Below, one piece after another: positions 26,656-33,409 of a DNA stretch of 33,409 nucleotides (position 1 is the first letter of the stretch; each line of letters begins with the position of its first letter). The notes beneath the pieces are model-generated. The model had not been told where the DNA came from and did not search any database. It was given only the letters and a program-made list of their open reading frames with translations. The DNA lies in NCBI GenBank assembly GCA_009839975.1, contig VXOP01000074.1, positions 1-33,409 of the forward strand, in the 5' to 3' direction. This stretch comes from Candidatus Poribacteria bacterium (GTDB lineage: Bacteria > Poribacteria > WGA-4E > WGA-3G). The translations under genes were made by a program, and so were the position numbers.

Positions 26656-27792
26656 ATGGAGAATTTTAACCTATTTACAGATCCGCGATTACACCCGATC
26701 TTTGAAAAAGTAAAGGCAGAAGAGCGGATCTCCTTTGAAGAGGGTGTTACACTTTACGAAAGTCCAGATATAACAGGTGTTGGACATATAGCAAACCACA
26801 TTCGTGAACGCTTAAACGGGAACTTAGCATACTACAACATCAATCAACATATAGATTATTCAAACGTATGTATCCTGCATGCACGCTGTCATTTTTGTGC
26901 TTTTGCCCGAAAGAATATGCAGACAGAAGGTGCATGGGAGATGACCGTTGACGAATTTTTAGATAAGGCAATGTATTCTATTGAGCACGGATGCACCGAA
27001 ATTCATAGCGTTGGGGGTCTGCACCCTAAACTCCCCTTTGACTATTATCTTCAGATTATACGGGGTCTCAAAGAACGCATGCCAGATGTACACCTCAAGT
27101 TTTTTACTGCAGTTGAAATACATCACTTTTCACGTATATTCAAAATGTCTGTAGAAGAGGTATTGACACAATTCAGAGAAGCAGGATTAGATTCTTTACC
27201 AGGGGGTGGTGCCGAGATCTTTGCTGAAGAGACACGTGAGAAAATCTGTCCTGGAAAACTCAGTGCTGAAGGATGGCTTGAAATACATCACATTGCACAT
27301 AAATTGGGTATACCAACAAACGCAACAATGCTCTATGGACACCTTGAAACCAATGAGGATAGGGTTGATCATTTCATTAGATTGCGCGAGCAACAGGATA
27401 AATCAGGTGGGTTTGTTACATTCATCCCGCTCGCGTTCCATCCGGCAAACACACGCATGGCTTATCTCCCTTCAACCTCAGGTTTAACTGATTTACGCAG
27501 CATCGCTGTTTCAAGAATAATGCTGGATAACCTACCACATATCAAGGTCTATTGGATTATGACTGGCTTAAAAACTGCACAGGTTGCACTCCGATTTGGT
27601 GCTGACGACATTGATGGAACGGTAACTGAAGAAAAAATCACGCACATGGCAGGCGCAGATACACCTGAAGCCGTTTCAGTTGATACCCTAACAAGACTTA
27701 TAGATGAAGCAGGTTACATTCCTGTAGAACGCGATACGTTATACAATGAAATCATTCGTGAGGGTAATCGGTGGTGCAGAAAAGCCGCATAA
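26656..27792 (+). CDS. mqnE: aminofutalosine synthase MqnE (radical SAM)
   Basis: NINQHIDYSNVCILHARCHFCAFAR, EIHSVGGLHPKLPFDYY, GLDSLPGGGAEIFAEETREKICPGK, NATMLYGHLET. Start set at MENFNLFTDPRLHPIF. Confidence 0.92.
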   Translation: MENFNLFTDPRLHPIFEKVKAEERISFEEGVTLYESPDITGVGHIANHIRERLNGNLAYYNINQHIDYSNVCILHARCHFCAFARKNMQTEGAWEMTVDEFLDKAMYSIEHGCTEIHSVGGLHPKLPFDYYLQIIRGLKERMPDVHLKFFTAVEIHHFSRIFKMSVEEVLTQFREAGLDSLPGGGAEIFAEETREKICPGKLSAEGWLEIHHIAHKLGIPTNATMLYGHLETNEDRVDHFIRLREQQDKSGGFVTFIPLAFHPANTRMAYLPSTSGLTDLRSIAVSRIMLDNLPHIKVYWIMTGLKTAQVALRFGADDIDGTVTEEKITHMAGADTPEAVSVDTLTRLIDEAGYIPVERDTLYNEIIREGNRWCRKAA

Positions 27793-28589
27793 GAGTCGGT
27801 GCCGTTTCATTTCTGAACACAAAACCACTCATATATCCTCTGTTAAACGGTGAACTGCCATCAGAAAACATCATACTTAGTGTTCACGTACCGAGCGAAC
27901 TTGCTAACCAACTACGTAACGATGAATTAGATATCGGTTTGATCCCCATAGTTGAGTATTTTCGTGCTAACGCAACAGGAGCAGGTTATCGTATTCTGCC
28001 TGAAATTGCAATTACGTCCCATGGGAGTGTCCTAAGTATACAGTTGTTCAGTCGTGTCCCTATTGACGAAATCAAGCATATCGCTTTAGATACAAGTTCA
28101 CGTTCATCTATTGCACTGCTGAAAATCCTGCTGGCAGAGAAATACCATATAGACCCGAACTTCGTCTGGTGTGAACCTTCAATTAATCCTGTAACTGCAG
28201 AAACAGAATCGGTGTTATTAATTGGAGATGCAGCTCTAAAGAATCTTGGCACAACAGAATACAGTATTGACCTCGGAACTGCATGGCAGGAATTAACAGG
28301 TTTGCCTTTTGTTTACGCATGTTGGGTGGCAAGAAGAGAAGTAGACATTGGGGATACAGCGAAGTTACTCTTGAAAGCAAAGGAACGTGGAATTACAAGA
28401 ATACCTGAGATTGCACAGGTTGAAGCAAAGAAACTCGGTTTACCCGTAACGCTCTGCACAGAATATATTCAAAAACACATCCATTACAACTTGGATGAAT
28501 CGGCTATTGCGGGTCTTGAAAGGTTTTACAAATTAGCTGCAAAGCACGGACTTGTTGAACCTGGACAAACCTTGTCCTTTATAGATTGA
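27771..28589 (+). CDS. mqnA: chorismate dehydratase MqnA
   Basis: IRVGAVSFLNTKPLIYPL, LDIGLIPIVEYFR, LDTSSRSSIALLKILL, LIGDAAL; GTG start overlapping mqnE. Confidence 0.92.
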   Translation: MVQKSRIRVGAVSFLNTKPLIYPLLNGELPSENIILSVHVPSELANQLRNDELDIGLIPIVEYFRANATGAGYRILPEIAITSHGSVLSIQLFSRVPIDEIKHIALDTSSRSSIALLKILLAEKYHIDPNFVWCEPSINPVTAETESVLLIGDAALKNLGTTEYSIDLGTAWQELTGLPFVYACWVARREVDIGDTAKLLLKAKERGITRIPEIAQVEAKKLGLPVTLCTEYIQKHIHYNLDESAIAGLERFYKLAAKHGLVEPGQTLSFID

Positions 28590-28614
28590 ATGAGAAGAAA
28601 ATATCGTAAACGGG

Positions 28615-29109
28615 TTGAAAATGAATAACACAGAAGAAACCAATAACGTTGAAGAAGTATCAGCACAGTTTGAGGATTTCCTCAGAAGCTCGGGTCTCCG
28701 TTTAACCCAAAGTCGAATGGATGTCTTGAATCAGGTGTTTGCGTATCCTGGTCATTTTCAAATTGAGGATCTTCTGGTTCAGATGCGTCAAAATGGTTAC
28801 AAAGTTTCGCGCCCAACAATTTATCGCACACTCCCACTTCTTGTCAAAAGTGGATTGCTTACTGAATTTATTGATGCACATAAGAACACCCGTTATGAAA
28901 GGATTCATTCACTTCAGGAACATGCCCACCTCATCTGTCTACGTTGCGGACAGATTGTTGAGTTTATTGAACCAGAGATAGAATCCTTGCAGAAAGCAGT
29001 CTGTGAAGCACATAGATTCAAACCAGTTCGCTATAGAAATGAGATTATCGGTTACTGTTCTGAATGTCAAGCAGAATTAGAGCCGACCTCCGACACAGAA
29101 GAGCAGTGA
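28615..29109 (+). CDS. Fur-family transcriptional regulator
   Basis: GLRLTQSRMDVLNQVF, VSRPTIYRTLPLLVKSGLL, EHAHLICLRCGQIVEF, GYCSECQ (Zn cysteines). Confidence 0.92.
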   Translation: MKMNNTEETNNVEEVSAQFEDFLRSSGLRLTQSRMDVLNQVFAYPGHFQIEDLLVQMRQNGYKVSRPTIYRTLPLLVKSGLLTEFIDAHKNTRYERIHSLQEHAHLICLRCGQIVEFIEPEIESLQKAVCEAHRFKPVRYRNEIIGYCSECQAELEPTSDTEEQ

Positions 29110-29157
29110 GTTATTTCACCATACATTTTCTGCAAGCGTAGTTTGTATCATTTTTTA

Positions 29158-29186
29158 TTGCAAAACACACGGTTTCTGTGTATAAT
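29158..29186 (+). promoter_or_regulatory. sigma70-like promoter for small ORF/sigma-like gene, with inverted repeat at the spacer
   Basis: TTGCAA (29158-29163), 17-nt spacer, TATAAT (29181-29186); ACACA (29165-29169) and TGTGT (29177-29181) flank a 7-nt centre. Confidence 0.6.
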
Positions 29187-29281
29187 TATTACGTTGAATA
29201 TTTACCAATTAATTCGCTGATATCATCATGGTATCTAAGCAAAACTCCAACCATAACTCATATATAAGGAGGTACCGACTA

Positions 29282-29365
29282 ATGTTATATTATGTCCACA
29301 CCACACACAATTTGAACGTATTGCGTCCAAGGCGATGGTGCCTCTGTCCATTCTCAATACATTAA
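29282..29365 (+). CDS. unannotated small ORF (27 aa) with strong SD
   Basis: AAGGAGG-TACCGACTA-ATG; translation MLYYVHTTHNLNVLRPRRWCLCPFSIH*. An in-frame upstream ATG at 29228 would give 45 aa. Too short for the supplied ORF track. Confidence 0.4.
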   Translation: MLYYVHTTHNLNVLRPRRWCLCPFSIH

Positions 29366-29413
29366 GTTTGAATGGCATAGGTACTCACGTCTCTCATTGA
29401 GGAGTCGTTATCT

Positions 29414-29788
29414 ATGTCCAAGTTTAACCCGGACTTTTGGGAAATTCCGGTTTCACCAGAATATTTTGACCAACTGACTACTGAAGACCACCTCTGGTAT
29501 GAACCCTCATCTAACGGATATACTGAGGCGCGCAGTGCAAAAAAGCAGCAAGTCTTAAAACAGATCCGTCTGATAATTGCCGAAGAACTCACTGACCGAC
29601 AATACGATTGTGTTCAACTTTACTTCTATGAAGGCAAGACACAAGATGAGATAGGAGAAATACTCGGTATTTCTCGCCGTGTTGTAAGTCAACATCTCTT
29701 TGGTGTTACACGGGATGGTAGGAAAGTCGGTGGTGCAATTAACAAAATCAGAAAATTGTGCCGAAAATTAGGCGTGCAGTTTCCGTAG
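29414..29788 (+). CDS. sigma-70 region 4-like HTH protein (lacks recognisable region 2)
   Basis: LTDRQYDCVQLYFYEGKTQDEIGEILGISRRVVSQHLFGV; GAGGAG SD. Confidence 0.75.
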   Translation: MSKFNPDFWEIPVSPEYFDQLTTEDHLWYEPSSNGYTEARSAKKQQVLKQIRLIIAEELTDRQYDCVQLYFYEGKTQDEIGEILGISRRVVSQHLFGVTRDGRKVGGAINKIRKLCRKLGVQFP

Positions 29789-29834
29789 TCTTGAAGAATT
29801 AACAAACATATCACTGTTTAGTATCATCAAATAT

Positions 29835-29861
29835 GAGAGACAATCATCTTGATTGTCTCTC
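29835..29861. other. 12-bp perfect hairpin GAGAGACAATCA-TCT-TGATTGTCTCTC
   Basis: Perfect inverted repeat 29835-29846/29850-29861; no strong T-run follows, so terminator or operator. Confidence 0.65.
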
Positions 29862-29883
29862 CTTCTGTCTGCATATAATCTCC

Positions 29884-29912
29884 TTGACATCTGAGACAAT
29901 TATAGGTATCAT
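29884..29912 (+). promoter_or_regulatory. sigma70-like promoter of NHL-repeat gene
   Basis: TTGACA (29884-29889), 17-nt spacer, TATCAT (29907-29912). Confidence 0.6.
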
Positions 29913-29948
29913 TAAAGTCAAAAAGCATAGAAAAAACAAAGGAACTCC

Positions 29949-31985
29949 ATGATAACAAAACCTCAAATAAAATTCAGATATCTACATCTGACACTACATG
30001 TTACCATCTTTACAATTCTGTTATTCCTCTTTAGTTCCATTGCTTCTGCAGTTGAATTCATTCAATTAGAGCGAGAATTCTCTGGGAAAGGTTCAACTGA
30101 AGGTGCTTTTAGCAAAGATATTCATCTTGCATTTAAGACGAATATATATGTCAGTGATACTGAGAACAGACTTATCCAGAAACTATCTCCAACAGGAGCA
30201 TTTCTACTTCAAATTCCAACTAATCCAGAATCTCCTGATAACATCCTGCGGAAACCGGGGCACCTTACAGTTGATGATCTTGGGAATATCTATGTAGCAG
30301 ATGTAACCGCTCATCACATGGCAGATACTTCTGATCCGAGAATCTATGTTTTCGCACCCTGTGTGCATAAACTAAGCGCAACAGGTGAACTCTTACACAC
30401 ATATTTTGCGGATCCTGTTGATGAACGTCCGGGTGTCGTATTACCTGCACAACTGATAATTGATGAAAAGGGCAAAACAGCATTTGCCATACAACCCACC
30501 GGACACGACCGTGCATTACGGGTCGCTGTTAACGCAGAGAACCATCTCTATGTCTTAGACGCTCAACGCGGACGTATTCACAAATTCGACACAGACGGTA
30601 AAAAGACACTAACTTTTGGCAGATATGGTGCGGGTGATGGTGAATTTGATAAAGATGCAGCCGATATTGCTATTGATGCCCGAGGCAATGTGTTCATCGC
30701 AGATACAGGTAACCACCGTATTGTGAAGTTTAGTGGTGATGGAAAATTTGTGCTTAGTTTCGGTAAGAGAGGCCGAAACAAGAGTGAATTTGTTAAACCG
30801 ATGTCACTTGTCCCGCTACCTACAGGTGAGATTTTAGTGAAGGATGAAAGTCGTTTTCGTAGAAAAATCGGTGGCTTACCGGAAGTCATTGCGCTTTCAC
30901 CAACTTTGACACAACTGACCGAAAGCACTCCGACGCAAGCGAACCTTGCCGATACTATCACAAATGCAACACGACCCGAATATGGACCTTTTGCACAAAA
31001 TCCTTTAGAAGCGGTTGACACTGTATCTCTTAATCGGCGTCTACGTCTGCTTGAAGAGGCGGAATATCGTAGATACTATGACTATGATGAAAAAACTGAA
31101 GAAGATGAAGAACTTGCTGAAGAACTTAAACGCGCTGATATACGACTAACACTCTTCCACAACATAATCTCACGCGTCCAGAAATTTGACAACAACGGTA
31201 ATTATGTTGACAGGATCATCTACGAAACTGATCAGTTGAGTGAAGAGAAACACGACCTTACGTTTCTTGATTTCGATTCATCAGGATATCTTTATCTGAG
31301 AGATACCAGTGACTTCACTATTGCACAGTATTCTATAACTGGGTTTACAATAAAACCTTCACACATGAACGGTTTTTATAGTGCACGTGTTGCGAATTTC
31401 TCAAATGACTATTTAGAGGACTATGAAGACATTGATTTCTCAACAGATGTGCAAGATGAACTCAACCAATTAGAGCTGAAGAATCTTGTTGGATGGACCT
31501 ATAGTCTCACTGAACGATGGCACTTTACATTTCTTGATGAATTGACCTACAGTGAACAGGATGAACGTTATGTCACTCCGCCGAAACTGGAAGATAGTTT
31601 CAATTTTGACACACAAGCATTAGAAAACGCGTTCGTTGCCAATTTGAAGTTTATTACAGATCCGAATCCGTATCGGTATAAGGAGTTCAACATTTCAATT
31701 GGACGTATAGATGGCACTTCTGATCTGACACAGGATGCGCTATTTCCTGAACAGAACAAACAACGAAGGGTTGATACAGGGGATGCAGATGCAACGGTAT
31801 TTGAGATTAATTGGGACTTGTGGGCACGTACCAATTTCTGGTTCCGTTATGCTGATCTTAATCCTGCTGAGACCAGTCGGAACTATGTCCGTAGGTTTTA
31901 CGATGTCGGTGGGGATCTCTATGAAGTTTTTGGTAGTCGTAATCAAGCGCGTCAGTTTCTCAGTGAGTTGACAATTAAGTTTTAA
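29949..31985 (+). CDS. exported NHL-repeat (beta-propeller) protein with C-terminal beta-rich region
   Basis: Signal peptide LTLHVTIFTILLFLFSSIASAVEF; NHL repeats (FDKDAADIAIDARGNVFIADTGNHRIVKFSGDGKFVLSFG); C-terminus with alternating strands ending ...FLSELTIKF. Confidence 0.8.
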   Translation: MITKPQIKFRYLHLTLHVTIFTILLFLFSSIASAVEFIQLEREFSGKGSTEGAFSKDIHLAFKTNIYVSDTENRLIQKLSPTGAFLLQIPTNPESPDNILRKPGHLTVDDLGNIYVADVTAHHMADTSDPRIYVFAPCVHKLSATGELLHTYFADPVDERPGVVLPAQLIIDEKGKTAFAIQPTGHDRALRVAVNAENHLYVLDAQRGRIHKFDTDGKKTLTFGRYGAGDGEFDKDAADIAIDARGNVFIADTGNHRIVKFSGDGKFVLSFGKRGRNKSEFVKPMSLVPLPTGEILVKDESRFRRKIGGLPEVIALSPTLTQLTESTPTQANLADTITNATRPEYGPFAQNPLEAVDTVSLNRRLRLLEEAEYRRYYDYDEKTEEDEELAEELKRADIRLTLFHNIISRVQKFDNNGNYVDRIIYETDQLSEEKHDLTFLDFDSSGYLYLRDTSDFTIAQYSITGFTIKPSHMNGFYSARVANFSNDYLEDYEDIDFSTDVQDELNQLELKNLVGWTYSLTERWHFTFLDELTYSEQDERYVTPPKLEDSFNFDTQALENAFVANLKFITDPNPYRYKEFNISIGRIDGTSDLTQDALFPEQNKQRRVDTGDADATVFEINWDLWARTNFWFRYADLNPAETSRNYVRRFYDVGGDLYEVFGSRNQARQFLSELTIKF

Positions 31986-32000
31986 CGGAACAGTTTAGAT

Positions 32001-32978
32001 ATGGAATTTCGCTCACTTGCTCCTGAAGAATTTGATGCATGGCTTGATCATGTAGCACACGTCTTTTCGGGAAGTCGTCAATACTTCTCAAACCATTGGT
32101 ACAACGATCCGTGGAAGGATTTTGAGGGAATTCGCGTTGCGGTTGATGCTGGAAAGATCGTTAGCACCTTACGAGTCTTTATTAGAAAGATGTACTTACA
32201 TGGTCAACCCATTTCTGTCGGAGGTATTGGAGAAGTTAGCACACGTCACGAATACAGGAAACGTGGACTCGCCACACAACTCCTCAAAGATTCAATCCAG
32301 TTTATGGAAGATCGGAACATTGCCATCTCCATGCTACACGGAAACCAACGTATCTATTCGGGTGAAGGATGGGAAAGCGTTCCTCGATACTATGCCAAGA
32401 AGACACTCTTCGCTGCAAATCAGCAGGTTTGGAAAGTCCGTCCTGTCAATTTTAAAGATGCGGACGAAGTCAGTCAACTCGCTGCACTCTACCACACTTA
32501 TTCTCAGAAATTCAACGGTACATTTGTTAGAGATGATATGAAATACTGGACTGACTGGGTTCAGACAGAATCTCCGAGCTTATGGGTTGCTCAACGACAC
32601 AATCGAATTGATGGATATGTTTCTATCAGAAAGCGGAATGGAGCATTAGGCGTCAAAGAATTCGCCGTATCAGAGGACTTATTTACAGAGAACGGTGCAA
32701 CAGACTTTTTTGAGGTTATGTTGTCTGATGTAATTGCCCAGATGGGTGAGGTAAAACTTGAAGTAGCGTATCCCGCGCCGATTGCTGATGGTTTCAATGC
32801 TCCGAAGGTTGAGACTTACGGAAGCACAATGTATCGTGTTATAGACACCCAAGCCTTTCCATCTAACTTGCAGAAAGAACTCAAAACTACACTTCCGGAC
32901 CTACTCCATAGTCAAGCGAAGGAACTGTCACAAGACATCCGCTCCCATCACGTCTTTTGGCAGACTGACGGATTTTAA
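32001..32978 (+). CDS. GNAT-family N-acetyltransferase
   Basis: SVGGIGEVSTRHEYRKRGLATQLLKDSIQFMEDRNIAISMLHGNQRIYSGEGWE. Confidence 0.85.
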   Translation: MEFRSLAPEEFDAWLDHVAHVFSGSRQYFSNHWYNDPWKDFEGIRVAVDAGKIVSTLRVFIRKMYLHGQPISVGGIGEVSTRHEYRKRGLATQLLKDSIQFMEDRNIAISMLHGNQRIYSGEGWESVPRYYAKKTLFAANQQVWKVRPVNFKDADEVSQLAALYHTYSQKFNGTFVRDDMKYWTDWVQTESPSLWVAQRHNRIDGYVSIRKRNGALGVKEFAVSEDLFTENGATDFFEVMLSDVIAQMGEVKLEVAYPAPIADGFNAPKVETYGSTMYRVIDTQAFPSNLQKELKTTLPDLLHSQAKELSQDIRSHHVFWQTDGF

Positions 32979-33164
32979 TGCGCGTACTGCATAGCCAAGC
33001 ACCGCCCGAATGCTTTCCTCGCTCAATATCGGATAATCTGCAATAATCTCTTCGTTTGTCATTCCGTTTGCCAATAGTCCCAACACATGTTCAACGCTTA
33101 TACGCGTGCCTTCAATTACAGGTTTCCCACCAAGGATTCCCGGATTAGCAATAATTCTAACCAT
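32928..33164 (-). CDS. DUF433 domain protein (antitoxin-like)
   Basis: IIANPGILGGKPVIEGTRISVEHVLGLLANGMTNEEIIADYPILSEESIRAVLGYA; 3' end overlaps the GNAT gene by 51 bp. Confidence 0.85.
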   Translation of the reverse strand: MVRIIANPGILGGKPVIEGTRISVEHVLGLLANGMTNEEIIADYPILSEESIRAVLGYAVRALKSVSLPKDVMGADVL

Positions 33165-33208
33165 AATTATTTCTCTCCATTATGAGGTTTTTTAACCAAT
33201 AGATATTT

Positions 33209-33229
33209 TACCAAAGTCTTGGTATTATA
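33209..33229 (-). promoter_or_regulatory. candidate operator/promoter of the DUF433 gene
   Basis: Inverted repeat TACCAA-AGTC-TTGGTA (33209-33224); on the minus strand TATAAT (33229-33224) directly abuts and overlaps it. Confidence 0.4.
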
Positions 33230-33409
33230 TCAAACCGTTTGTTTCCATGAGGTGTGTAAAGTTTTTGGCATGACGTCATGATGAACGTCATGCCAAAAAA
33301 GCATCTGCTCAGAATTTGGCATTATCAAACCGTAGCACATTCATCTTGATTGTGCAACGCAGCACGTCAACCTACGCGATAATGTTTCTGCTCAGCATTG
33401 GGTCTTATC
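33219..33409. repeat. degenerate direct repeats running off the window end
   Basis: TTGGTATTATATCAAACCGT (33219-33238) vs TTGGCATTATCAAACCGT (33316-33333); CTGCTCAGAATTTGGCATTATC (33305-33326) vs CTGCTCAGCATTGGGTCTTATC (33388-33409). Confidence 0.5.
33262..33299. other. 15-bp perfect hairpin TTTTTGGCATGACGT/ACGTCATGCCAAAAA
   Basis: Arms 33262-33276 and 33285-33299, 8-nt loop; T/A flanks on both sides suit a bidirectional terminator or MITE-like element. Confidence 0.65.

Noticed and set aside
1-33409. tRNA, rRNA or CRISPR features
   Set aside because: No cloverleaf-like segments, rRNA signatures or regularly spaced identical repeats were seen by eye; a tRNAscan-SE/CRISPR finder run would be needed to be certain.

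Overview
The 33.4 kb window is gene-dense and bacterial, with no rRNA, tRNA, CRISPR array or intact transposon recognised. I read it from the supplied ORF track, protein motifs and direct inspection of intergenic DNA. The lineage looks like a deep-branching Gram-negative; a Candidatus Poribacteria-like origin is only a guess from gene content. Main blocks: (1) 1-840, a decay zone with the first codons of a probable PIN toxin gene, an antitoxin-like gene broken by an in-frame stop, and two degraded tandem copies of an Rpn/DUF4351-like C-terminal fragment. (2) 838-5685, a minus-strand operon of a histidine kinase, a PorX-like response regulator-PglZ protein and RNase E/G. (3) 5869-8876, HAD hydrolase, TIGR01777 epimerase and aminotransferase. 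(4) 9055-12538, an SDR, a calcineurin-like phosphoesterase and a PhyH dioxygenase. (5) 12649-22302, rpsB-tsf-frr-cdsA-dxr-rseP-udg-priA, lacking pyrH and uppS from their usual places, with a structured leader before rpsB. (6) 22372-28589, aldolase-like protein, small protein plus truncated HNH nuclease, trpS, SAM hydroxide adenosyltransferase, sugar phosphate isomerase, and mqnE-mqnA of the futalosine menaquinone pathway. (7) 28615-33409, Fur-family regulator, unannotated small ORF plus sigma region 4-like protein, NHL-repeat exported protein, GNAT, orphan DUF433 antitoxin-like gene and degenerate terminal repeats. The strongest candidates for follow-up are the kinase/PorX-PglZ/RNase operon, the rpsB leader containing an anti-Shine-Dalgarno-like strand, and the small ORF in the leader of the sigma-like gene.
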